A DNA stretch of 64,000 nt from positions 274,549 through 338,548 of the forward strand of contig NZ_KB891820.1 of the NCBI RefSeq assembly GCF_000373565.1, read 5' to 3'. The DNA is from Streptomyces sp. HmicA12 (GTDB lineage Bacteria > Actinomycetota > Actinomycetes > Streptomycetales > Streptomycetaceae). The translations under genes were made by a program, and so were the position numbers. The notes under the pieces are model-generated. The model was not told where the DNA came from. It was given only the letters and a program-made list of their open reading frames with translations, and did not search any database. This document shows positions 7,883 through 18,084 of the stretch, one piece after another (positions within the stretch are counted from its first letter, which is position 1; the number at the start of each line of letters is the position of its first letter).

Positions 7883-9681
7883 GCCCCCGCCTTGGTGGTG
7901 GCCGGTTCGTCGGCGTCGGGCAGTCTCTGTTCTGGTACGTCGAGTTGGCCGGTCTCGTGGAATTCGAGTTGGCGGCGGCGGTTGGCGATGATGCCTTCGG
8001 GGCGGAAGCGCATGAGGAGTACGAGGGCGATGCCGAAGGCGAGGAGTGACTTGTCCTGGAGGAAGACGAGCTTTTCCGGGAGCAGGTAGAGCAGGGCGGC
8101 GCCGAGGAGGGGTCCGGAGACGGTGCCCATGCCGCCGAGGACGACGGCGGCGAGGAGGAATGCGGAGTTCGGGGGTGTGGAGCCGGCGAACTGGTAGGGG
8201 TTGGGGACGACGCTGTAGGTGACGTGGGCGCTGACGGTGCCGGCGAGGCCTGCGAGGGAGGCGCCGAGGGCGAAGGCGACGAGTTTGACGCGGAAGCCGT
8301 TGATGCCCATGGCGGTGGCGGCGGTTTCGTCTTCGCGGATGGCGATCCAGCTGCGGCCGATGCGGGAGTCGGCGGCGCGGGTGTAGACGAGGACGACGAT
8401 CGCCATGATGAGGACCATCAGGAGGTAGTAGTTGGCGAAGCGTCCGAGGGTGAAGCCGGCGACGTCGTGGGACTGGCTGAAGTCGATGCCGAGGATGTGG
8501 AGGTCGGGGATCGACGGGATGCCGTTGGGTCCGTTGGTGATGTCGGGTCCGGAGTCGCCGTCCATGTTGTTGACGGCGATGCGGAAGATCTCTCCGAAGC
8601 CGAGGGTGACGATGGCGAGGTAGTCGCCGCGCAGTCGGAGGGTGGGGGCGCCGATGAGGACGCCGAAGATGAGGCTGGCTGCGGCGCCGGTCAGGGCGGC
8701 GGCCCAGAAGGGGAATTGGACGCCGGAGAAGCGGGAGAATTCGGAGCCGGAGACGAGGGCGGCGGTGTAGGCGCCGACGCCGAGGAAGGCTACGTAGCCG
8801 AGGTCGAGGAGGCCTGCGAGGCCGACGACGATGTTGAGGCCGAGGGCGACGGTTCCGAAGATGAGGATGTTGACGCCGATGTTGGCGTAGTGGTCGTCGG
8901 TCTGGGTGAAGGGGAAGGCGATGGCCGCGGCGAAGCCCATGGCGAGGGTGAAGCTGCGGTTTTTGGCGACGAGTCGGGAGAACTGGTCGAGGAGGCCTGC
9001 GGTGTGCAGGGCCCAGACGGCGAAGACGACGACGATGAGGTAGCCGATGAAGAGTTCGCCGTATTCGGTGTCGATGCCGTAGGTGAAGACGAAGAGGCCG
9101 ACGATGGTGACGGCGGTGATGATGAGGCGCTGGATCCAGGGGGTGGGGAGGGGCGCCGGGGGGATGTCGGGTTTGGCGAGGTAGGCGCGGAACGTTTCCT
9201 TGGTGCTGTGTTCGCCTGCTCCTTGTTGGGGGAGGGCGAAGGCGCCGAGGAGGGGGAGGAGGGAGGCGACGGCGGCGATCCAGGCGCCTGGTTCGAGGTT
9301 GGCGAGGCCGCCGAGTTTGGCGGCGATGGCGATGGCGGTGAACCAGGTGGTGCCGAAGGCGCCGAGTGCGGTGAGTGCGGCGGGTGCGTTGCTGGTGGTG
9401 AGGGCGCGTAGGCCGGGTGTGCCGTAGTGGGCGAGGCCGACGAGGGCGGCGAGGGCGCCGCCGATGAGGGTGAGCCACTGGAGTCCGCCGGGGTAGCCGG
9501 TGATGGTGAGGTCGCCGGGGAATTCGGCGGTCCAGGTCCAGGCGAGGAAGGCGGAGGCGGCGGTGGCGATGCCGCCGGCGAGGAGGAGGGCGCGGGCCGC
9601 GGTGGGTGGCAGGGGGACGAGGCCGCGGGTGGGGGCGTTGGTGGTGGTCATGGTGTCGGTGGTGTTCGTCATGGTGGTCAC
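7879..9681 (-). CDS. livM: Branched-chain amino acid ABC transporter permease LivM
   Basis: About 600 residues. The conserved LivM permease core (ANIGVNILIFGTVALGLNIV followed by GLAGLLDLGYVAFLGVGAY and the cytoplasmic EAA-like loop RIGRSWIAIREDETAA) lies in the C-terminal 370 residues. It is preceded by an additional 200-residue N-terminal part containing several predicted membrane segments, typical of actinobacterial LivM. The start is GTG 9681 (overlapping the livH stop) or ATG 9672. It forms the transport channel with LivH. Confidence 0.92.
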   Translation of the reverse strand: MTTMTNTTDTMTTTNAPTRGLVPLPPTAARALLLAGGIATAASAFLAWTWTAEFPGDLTITGYPGGLQWLTLIGGALAALVGLAHYGTPGLRALTTSNAPAALTALGAFGTTWFTAIAIAAKLGGLANLEPGAWIAAVASLLPLLGAFALPQQGAGEHSTKETFRAYLAKPDIPPAPLPTPWIQRLIITAVTIVGLFVFTYGIDTEYGELFIGYLIVVVFAVWALHTAGLLDQFSRLVAKNRSFTLAMGFAAAIAFPFTQTDDHYANIGVNILIFGTVALGLNIVVGLAGLLDLGYVAFLGVGAYTAALVSGSEFSRFSGVQFPFWAAALTGAAASLIFGVLIGAPTLRLRGDYLAIVTLGFGEIFRIAVNNMDGDSGPDITNGPNGIPSIPDLHILGIDFSQSHDVAGFTLGRFANYYLLMVLIMAIVVLVYTRAADSRIGRSWIAIREDETAATAMGINGFRVKLVAFALGASLAGLAGTVSAHVTYSVVPNPYQFAGSTPPNSAFLLAAVVLGGMGTVSGPLLGAALLYLLPEKLVFLQDKSLLAFGIALVLLMRFRPEGIIANRRRQLEFHETGQLDVPEQRLPDADEPATTKAGA

Positions 9682-10604
9682 GCCCTGTCCGCGACGCGTT
9701 CGCCGAGCAGGCCTTGTGGTCGGAAGAGGAGGACCAGGATGAGGAGGCAGAAGGCCCAGACGTTGCCCCAGGTCTGGCCGCCGAGTTGTTGCATGCCGGG
9801 GACGCCGTCGATGTAGGCGGAGGCGAGGGTTTCGGCGACGCCGAGGACGAGTCCGCCGAGCATGGCGCCGTAGATGTTGCCGATGCCGCCGAGGACCGCG
9901 GCGGTGAACGCCTTGAGGCCCATGAGGAAGCCCATGCGGTAGTCGATGGAGCCGTATTTGAAGCCGAAGGCTATGGCGGCGACGGCGGCGAAGAGGCCGC
10001 CGATGGCGAAGGCGATGACGATGATGCGGTTGGTGTCGATGCCCATGAGCTGGGCGGTGTCCGGGTCTTGTGCGGTGGCCTGCATGGCGCGGCCGGTGCG
10101 GCTGCGGCGGACGAAGAGGGCGAGGGACGACATGCAGACGACGGCGGCGACGATGAGGAAGAGGTCGCCGTCCTGGATGGTGACGTTGCCGATGTCGTGG
10201 GAGCCGCCGATGCTGGGGAAGGGGCGGGCGCGGTCGGCCTTGGGGTAGAAGTTGCGGACGACTTCCTGGAGTGCGAGGGAGAGGCCGATGGCGGTGATGA
10301 GCGGTGCCAGGCGTGGGGCTCCGCGCAGGGGTCTGTAGGCGAATCGTTCGGCTCCGACTGCGATGAGGACGGCTACGAGGCCGCCGCCTATCAGCATGAG
10401 GGGGAGCAGGATCCACATCGAGGTGCCGGACGGAAGGATCAGCGAGACCGTGAGGGCGCCGAAGGCTCCGGTCATGAAGATCTCGCCGTGCGCGAAGTTG
10501 ATGAGCTGGACGATGCCGTACACCATCGTGTAGCCGATGGCGATGAGCCCGTACATCGAGCCGAGGAGCAGCCCGTTGGCCAGCTGCTGCGGCAGGGTGT
10601 TCAC
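9678..10604 (-). CDS. livH: Branched-chain amino acid ABC transporter permease LivH
   Basis: A 308-residue polytopic membrane protein opening with the family pattern QQLANGLLLGSMYGLIAIGY and carrying the loop RSRTGRAMQATAQDPDTAQL and GGIGNIYGAMLGG, all typical of LivH. It is the first permease gene after livK, separated from it by about 150 bases containing a strong hairpin, and overlaps livM by four bases. It pairs with LivM to form the channel. Confidence 0.93.
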   Translation of the reverse strand: MNTLPQQLANGLLLGSMYGLIAIGYTMVYGIVQLINFAHGEIFMTGAFGALTVSLILPSGTSMWILLPLMLIGGGLVAVLIAVGAERFAYRPLRGAPRLAPLITAIGLSLALQEVVRNFYPKADRARPFPSIGGSHDIGNVTIQDGDLFLIVAAVVCMSSLALFVRRSRTGRAMQATAQDPDTAQLMGIDTNRIIVIAFAIGGLFAAVAAIAFGFKYGSIDYRMGFLMGLKAFTAAVLGGIGNIYGAMLGGLVLGVAETLASAYIDGVPGMQQLGGQTWGNVWAFCLLILVLLFRPQGLLGERVADRA

Positions 10605-10669
10605 CGCGTGGCCTCCATGTCGCTGGTGGTGGGTGTGTGCACCGGTGGGGTGCGGGGGGTGGTGTGAGA

Positions 10670-10709
10670 ACGGGCCGCGCGGTCGGGGTCGTCCTGCCGC
10701 GCGGCCCGT
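10670..10709 (-). terminator. Hairpin between livK and livH (partial terminator or mRNA stabiliser)
   Basis: A 13-bp perfect stem (10670-10682 with 10697-10709) lies 46 bases after the livK stop and before livH. In binding-protein-dependent systems such hairpins let the binding protein be made in excess over the membrane parts. No T tract follows, so read-through into livH is expected. Confidence 0.6.
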
Positions 10710-10754
10710 GGTGGTGCCTGGGGGTCGTGGATCAGCTGACCAGCTGAGGCTGGG

Positions 10755-11999
10755 TCAGTTCTCCTCGTAGGTGCCGGTCTTGACGGCCTTCCAGGCGCCG
10801 TCGGTGACCTGGTAGACGGTGAGCTGCTTGTTGGCGGTGTCGCCGTACTCGTCGAAGGAGACCTTGCCGGTGATGCCGTCGAAGTTGGACTTCTGGACTT
10901 CTTCGACGACCTTGGAGCGGAGGTCGTCGCCGGTGGGGAGCTTGCCTCCGTTGGCTTCCTTGACGGCCTTCACGGCGTTGATGATGGCGGTGGCGGCGTC
11001 GTAGGAGTAGCCGCCGTAGGCGCCGTAGTCGCCCTTGTAGCCCTTGGCCTTGTACTCCTGGACGAAGGCCTTGGCGGCGGGGAGGGTGTCGACGGGGACG
11101 CCGACGGAGGTGGCGAGGTCGCCTTCGGCGGCCTTGCCGGCGGTCTCGATGTAGGTGGTGGCGAACATGCCGTCGCCGCCGAACAGCGGGATCTTGACGC
11201 CGGCTTCCTTGAGCTGCTTGGTGATCAGCTGGGACTCGTCGTACTGGCCGCCGTAGTAGAGCAGGTCGGCCTTGGAGGACTTGATCTTGGAGACGAGGGC
11301 CGCGAAGTCCTTGTCGCCGGTGTTGACGTGGTCGGTGCCGACGGCCTTGCCGCCCGCCTTGACGAACTGCGCCTTGAAGATCTTGGCGAGGCCGGCGCCG
11401 TAGGTCTGCTTGTCGTCTACGACGAAGGCCTTCTTCTTCTTGAGCGTGTTGTAGGCGTAGTCGGCGGCGAATCCGCCCTGGAGGGCGTCGGTGGTGGCGG
11501 TGCGGAAGTACGTCTTGTAGGCGCGCTTCTTGGTGCCGCTCTGCCAGTCCTTGCCCTGGGTGAGGGAGGGGTCGGTGTTGGAGGGCGAGATCTGCACCAT
11601 GTTGGCGGAGGCGAAGACCTGCTGCATCGACTGTGCGACACCGGAGTTGAGGGGGCCGATGGCGCCGACGACGGACTTGTCGCCGACGAGGCCGGTGGCG
11701 TTGGACTGGCCGGTGGCGGGCTGGGCCTTGTCGTCGAGGGCCTTGATCTTGAAGGTGACGCCGTCGACGGTCTTCTTCTTGTTGGCGTCGTCGACGGCGA
11801 TCTTGGCGCCGTACTGGATGCCGAGTCCGGTGGTGGAGTTCTCACCGGAGAGGGGAGCGTCGACGCCGATGGTCAGCGTGGTGGAGCTGCCGCTGTCGCC
11901 GCCCTTGTCTCCGTTGTCGTCACGGGACCCGCAGGCGGTGAGGGTAAGAGCTCCGGTGGTGAGCGCTGTGGTGAGTATGAGCAAAGAACGGTGTCGCAC
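10755..11999 (-). CDS. livK: Branched-chain amino acid ABC transporter substrate-binding lipoprotein LivK
   Basis: A 414-residue type I periplasmic-binding-fold lipoprotein. The signal peptide ends in the lipobox LTAC about 20 residues in, followed by a Gly/Asp/Ser linker. The binding domain begins TLTIGVDAPLSGENSTTGLG and contains VVGAIGPLNSGVAQSM and YGGQYDESQL, typical of Leu/Ile/Val-binding proteins. The GTG at 11999 was chosen because it gives a normal signal peptide and has GGGAGAGG upstream; the open frame to 12260 would add a non-signal extension. It delivers substrate to LivHMGF, encoded directly downstream. Confidence 0.94.
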   Translation of the reverse strand: MRHRSLLILTTALTTGALTLTACGSRDDNGDKGGDSGSSTTLTIGVDAPLSGENSTTGLGIQYGAKIAVDDANKKKTVDGVTFKIKALDDKAQPATGQSNATGLVGDKSVVGAIGPLNSGVAQSMQQVFASANMVQISPSNTDPSLTQGKDWQSGTKKRAYKTYFRTATTDALQGGFAADYAYNTLKKKKAFVVDDKQTYGAGLAKIFKAQFVKAGGKAVGTDHVNTGDKDFAALVSKIKSSKADLLYYGGQYDESQLITKQLKEAGVKIPLFGGDGMFATTYIETAGKAAEGDLATSVGVPVDTLPAAKAFVQEYKAKGYKGDYGAYGGYSYDAATAIINAVKAVKEANGGKLPTGDDLRSKVVEEVQKSNFDGITGKVSFDEYGDTANKQLTVYQVTDGAWKAVKTGTYEEN

Positions 12000-12406
12000 G
12001 ATCAATCCTCTCCCTGGCGCGGCTCCCGTGGTCGGGGGCCGTATGTCTCGCCGGGCCGTACTGGGGTCGTACAGGGCCGTGCAGCAGACGCGCCCGGCGG
12101 CGCGGTGACTGGCCGTGACTATAAGCGCAGGTGGGGGCGTGGGGCACTGTGCGGGAAAGGCTGTGACGCTCTTGTTATGCCGGGGTGGTCGTGTGGGGGA
12201 GCAGTAGGTGCGATTGGGACTTTTGGGTGTGGTCGGCCGGTGGGTGGGGGGAGCGAACACGCAGTTCCGCTAAGGAACTTGAGTTGATCTTGGTCCTTAC
12301 ATGGGTGGGTGGTGGGGAGGCCCTTGTCGGTGGGAAGTGTCCTGTGGGAGGGGTGCGGAGTCCGTGCTGCGGTGCATTGCTCTGTTTCGGCAGAGGTAAC
12401 GGTGTG
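12000..12406. other. Intergenic region upstream of livK
   Basis: About 400 bases between the livK start and the end of the next minus-strand gene. On the minus strand a TATAGT hexamer (12118-12123) is a candidate livK -10, which would give a leader of roughly 110 bases; no matching -35 was found. No riboswitch, tRNA or convincing small gene was seen in the remainder. Confidence 0.4.
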
Positions 12407-13054
12407 TTACCGGCGTGTGAGGCCTGCCGGGCGGGTGGGCGGTGGCACCGTGGCGGGGAAATCGGTGCAGGCGGCACGTAGTTGCTGGTCCAGGTCGTGG
12501 GGGAAGGCGCCGCCGAAGAGGTAGCTGTGGTGCTGCCGCGCGCGTTCGTTGCGGATCACCAGGTCGAGGTGGGGCAGGTCGATGTCGCGCCGGGGGGTGG
12601 TGCACTCGCGTACGCGGATCCGCACGGTGAGTCGTTCGGCGCTGCCCGCCCTCACCGTCAGTGGCAGCCGGGGTGTGGTGGTCGTGGCGAACTCGACGAA
12701 GGGGAGGGTGAGTTGGCTGACCGTGACCGGGCTGCCCTGTTCGACGCGGACCAGGAAGCGGTAGCGGTCGTCGCCGCGCTGCCCCTGGTAGTGCAGGTAG
12801 GTGACCTGCGAGGGCCAGGGGGACGCGGTCGGGGTGGCCGGCGGCGGGCGCAGCAGGAGCAGGGCGGCGGTGGCGGCGCCGGCGCCGAGCAGGGCCCGGA
12901 CGGTGTGCCGGTGCCAGGGCGACAGTCCGCGCCAACGCTCGTACAGCGTGCGGGGGTTGGTGGTTCCCGCGGTCAGGACGTCCGGGGCGGGGGTGGGTGG
13001 GCGCGCGGTGGCGTCGTCCGGTTCGTACGGCTCGACGGGCCCGATGCCGGTCAT
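12407..13054 (-). CDS. Hypothetical membrane-anchored protein
   Basis: About 215 residues: a Pro/Asp/Glu-rich N-terminal tail, a basic stretch (YERWRGLSPWHRHTVR), one membrane segment (ALLGAGAATAALLLL) and an outside domain of about 130 residues that looks beta-rich (SQVTYLHYQGQ...YRFLVRV...VTVSQLTLPF) with two cysteines. This is a single-pass anchored extracytoplasmic protein of unknown role, probably actinobacteria-specific. The start is uncertain: the ATG at 13054 was taken, with an upstream TTG at 13105 as an alternative. It is divergent from the secreted peptidase gene. Confidence 0.6.
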   Translation of the reverse strand: MTGIGPVEPYEPDDATARPPTPAPDVLTAGTTNPRTLYERWRGLSPWHRHTVRALLGAGAATAALLLLRPPPATPTASPWPSQVTYLHYQGQRGDDRYRFLVRVEQGSPVTVSQLTLPFVEFATTTTPRLPLTVRAGSAERLTVRIRVRECTTPRRDIDLPHLDLVIRNERARQHHSYLFGGAFPHDLDQQLRAACTDFPATVPPPTRPAGLTRR

Positions 13055-13201
13055 GCTCGACGGTATGCCGGAGGGTGGGGCTCCGCCAACGCCGGTGCGG
13101 ATCAAGAAAGTTGTCCGGGCCCTCTGGCGGGCCCGTACGGGGCCGCGATGGAATACCAGGCGTCCCGGAAGTGAACTCCCTTACCGCGCCCAGGAGGCAC
13201 G

Positions 13202-15145
13202 ATGGTGAGATCCGCACGTATCCCCGGCAGCAGACCCCGCGGCGGGCTGATCCTCGCCACGGCAGGCGCGCTCGTCCTGGCCCTGGCGGCCCCGGCCGCG
13301 TACGCGACGCAACAGCCAGCCGCGCGAAGCGAGTTGAAGATATCCGGGCAGGAGACGCAACCTGTCTTCTCGCGCGCGGACGCCGTCTATCAGGAGGTCG
13401 ACGTCCAGACGGAGGTCGACAGTGACGGCGACGGGAAGCGCGACACGGTCAGGATGCGGATCCTGCGTCCGAAGGAGACCGACACGGCGCACCTGAAGGT
13501 CGCCACGATCATCGAGGCGAGCCCGTACTGGGCCGGTGGCAACGATGTCCCGAACCACAACGTGGACCTCGACGAGGACGGTCTCCCGCTCGCCGGGGCG
13601 AAGGCGCAACTCGCTTCCGGTAAGCCCGGGTTGACCGGTCCTTCCGTCGCGTACTCCGGCTACTACGACAACTACTTCCTGCCCCGCGGCTATGCGGTGG
13701 CGCAGGTCGACAGCCTCGGCACGGGCGGCTCCACCGGCTGTCCGACCTCGGGCGGGCGCAACGAGACGCTGGGTGCGAAGGCCGCGGTCGACTGGCTGGG
13801 CGGCCGGGCCAAGGGCTGGGATGCCGACGGCAAGGAGATCCGGGCCGACTGGTCCACCGGGAACGCCGCGATGATGGGCATCTCGTACAACGGCACGCTG
13901 CCGACGGCCGTCGCCAGTACGGGAGTCAAGGGCCTCAAGGCGATCGTGCCGATCTCCGGGATCTCCTCCTGGTACGACTACTACCGGGCGAACGGCGGCG
14001 TCGTGGCGCCCGGCACGTACCAGGGCGAGGACACCGACGTCCTCGCCAAGTACGTGTACTCGCGCGCCGACCGGGAGATCTGCGAGCCGGTCCTCGACTC
14101 CCTGGAGCACGACCAGGACCGCGCGACCGGCGACTGGTCCGCGTACTGGCAGGAGCGCGACTACATCAAGGACGTCGGCAGGATCAAGGCCGGTGTCTTC
14201 GTGGTCCACGGGCTCAACGACTGGAACGTGAAGACCAAGAACGCGGGCCAGTTGTGGGAGGCGCTGAAGAAGAACCATGTGCCGCGCAAGCTGTGGCTGC
14301 ACCAGGCCGGGCACACCAACCCGATGCCACTGCGCATGGAGGAGTGGCTGAGCCAGGTCCACCACTGGTTCGACTACTGGCTGTACGGCATCCACAACGG
14401 CGTCCTGAGTGAGCCTCAGGTCGACGTCGAGCAGGCCGACTTCAGCTGGAGGCAGCAGTCCGACTGGCCCGCCGCCGGTACCCGGGACACGACGCTGCGG
14501 CTGCGCGCCGACGGCACGCTCGGCAAGGGCGCCGGTCCGGCCGCCGTGCAGTCGCTGACGGACGCGGGCCGCACCGTGCCCGCCGAGCAGCTCGTGACGT
14601 CACCGGACGCGGCGAACCCGAACCGGCTCGCGTACACGACGGGCGTACTGGACAAGGACGTTCGCCTCAACGGCGTCCCGTCGGTCGACGTGCGTGCCTC
14701 GCTGTCGGGTACGTCGCCGTACGTGACCGCGCTGCTCGTCGACTACGGCCGCGACACCCGCGCCACGTCCGGGACGGTCACCGACACCTCGCAGCAGGTC
14801 TGTTACGGCGAGGCCGTGCCGGGCATGGCGGGCGAGACCGGCTGCGCCTACCGCAGCAAGCACGCCATCGAGACGGCCGACTTCAAGATCGTGACGCGGG
14901 GCTGGCTGGACGCGCGCAACCGTTCCTCGTACGCGCACCAGTCGAAGGTCGTGGAGGGCCGCGAGTACCGGCTGCGCTGGGACATGCAGCCGGAGGACTA
15001 CGTGTTCAAGGCCGGGCACCGGCTCGGCGTGGTCCTGATCTCGACCGACTACGACTACACACTGCGATACCCGGCGGGCACGAGGATGACCGTGCGCGCC
15101 GGGCTCAGCTCGCTCACGCTGCCGGTGGCGCCGAGTCGGTCATAG
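13202..15145 (+). CDS. Secreted X-Pro dipeptidyl-peptidase family hydrolase (CocE/S15-like)
   Basis: The 647-residue protein has a signal peptide (RGGLILATAGALVLALAAPAAYA) and an alpha/beta-hydrolase catalytic domain of the S15/CocE class: nucleophile Ser near residue 228 in MGISYNGT, acidic residue near 341 in HGLNDWNVK and histidine near 371 in HQAGHTNPM. A C-terminal jelly-roll domain follows from about residue 420 to the end. Such enzymes cleave X-Pro dipeptides from peptide N-termini outside the cell, or act as esterases. Its 3' end overlaps the convergent thioesterase gene by 32 bases. The hydrolase family is clear; peptidase specificity is inferred. Confidence 0.87.
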   Translation: MVRSARIPGSRPRGGLILATAGALVLALAAPAAYATQQPAARSELKISGQETQPVFSRADAVYQEVDVQTEVDSDGDGKRDTVRMRILRPKETDTAHLKVATIIEASPYWAGGNDVPNHNVDLDEDGLPLAGAKAQLASGKPGLTGPSVAYSGYYDNYFLPRGYAVAQVDSLGTGGSTGCPTSGGRNETLGAKAAVDWLGGRAKGWDADGKEIRADWSTGNAAMMGISYNGTLPTAVASTGVKGLKAIVPISGISSWYDYYRANGGVVAPGTYQGEDTDVLAKYVYSRADREICEPVLDSLEHDQDRATGDWSAYWQERDYIKDVGRIKAGVFVVHGLNDWNVKTKNAGQLWEALKKNHVPRKLWLHQAGHTNPMPLRMEEWLSQVHHWFDYWLYGIHNGVLSEPQVDVEQADFSWRQQSDWPAAGTRDTTLRLRADGTLGKGAGPAAVQSLTDAGRTVPAEQLVTSPDAANPNRLAYTTGVLDKDVRLNGVPSVDVRASLSGTSPYVTALLVDYGRDTRATSGTVTDTSQQVCYGEAVPGMAGETGCAYRSKHAIETADFKIVTRGWLDARNRSSYAHQSKVVEGREYRLRWDMQPEDYVFKAGHRLGVVLISTDYDYTLRYPAGTRMTVRAGLSSLTLPVAPSRS

Positions 15146-15596
15146 GCGAGTCCTTGAGCAGGCAGGTCAGGCGGGCCGTGCAGACCCGCCTGCCCTGCTC
15201 GTCGGTGATCACGACGTCGTACGTGGCCGTGGTGCGGCCGCGGTGCGCGGGCGTGGCCACGCCGGTGACCAGGCCGGAGCGGGCGCTGCGGTGGTGCGTG
15301 CAGTTCAGGTCGACGCCGACGGCGAGCTTGCCGCTGCCGCCGTGCAGCATCGAGCCGACCGAGCCGAGGGTCTCGGCGAGGACGGCGGATGCGCCGCCGT
15401 GCAGCAGGCCGTAGGGCTGGGTGTTGCCCTCGACCGGCATGGTGCCGACGACGCGGTCCGCGGACGCCTCCTTGATCTCGATGCCCATGCGGGTGCCGAG
15501 GTGCCCGGCGGAGAACAGGGCGGGGAGGTCGATGCCGTAGGCCGCGTACTCGTCGAGGACCTCTTGCGGGAACTTCACGTGGTTCTGCTCGCCCAT
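15114..15596 (-). CDS. PaaI-family thioesterase (hotdog fold)
   Basis: A 160-residue single hotdog-domain protein with the family core GNTQPYGLLHGGASAVLAET, including the helix-start LHGG and acidic E of the active site, and VGVDLNCTHHRSA in the strand region. Members hydrolyse acyl-CoA thioesters such as phenylacetyl-CoA or hydroxybenzoyl-CoA. The substrate cannot be told from sequence. It sits 57 bases downstream of the molybdoenzyme stop on the same strand, and its end overlaps the peptidase gene. Confidence 0.85.
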   Translation of the reverse strand: MGEQNHVKFPQEVLDEYAAYGIDLPALFSAGHLGTRMGIEIKEASADRVVGTMPVEGNTQPYGLLHGGASAVLAETLGSVGSMLHGGSGKLAVGVDLNCTHHRSARSGLVTGVATPAHRGRTTATYDVVITDEQGRRVCTARLTCLLKDSPMTDSAPPAA

Positions 15597-15653
15597 GGGG
15601 CCCTGCTCCGTCCGTCGTGCCTACAGGCCTGGATGTGTCGGCTGAGCAAACGC

Positions 15654-17933
<2,280 letters not shown>

Positions 17934-18084
17934 GGTCGTGCTCCCCTTCGAGCTGGGCCGTGCTGATCCTGGTGCGCCGGGGCGCTGTGAGGTACCACTT
18001 CGATACTCGCACGTACGGCTGACAGCGCCGCAGGTCGGTCCGGGGTGGACCGGAGTGTCAGTGGGGTCTGGCAGGATCGGGGAC

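Noticed and set aside
7022..9478. An 818-codon open frame running through livM and livG
   Set aside because: Only the last part encodes LivG; the upstream part is Arg/Pro-rich shadow sequence antiparallel in codon position to livM.
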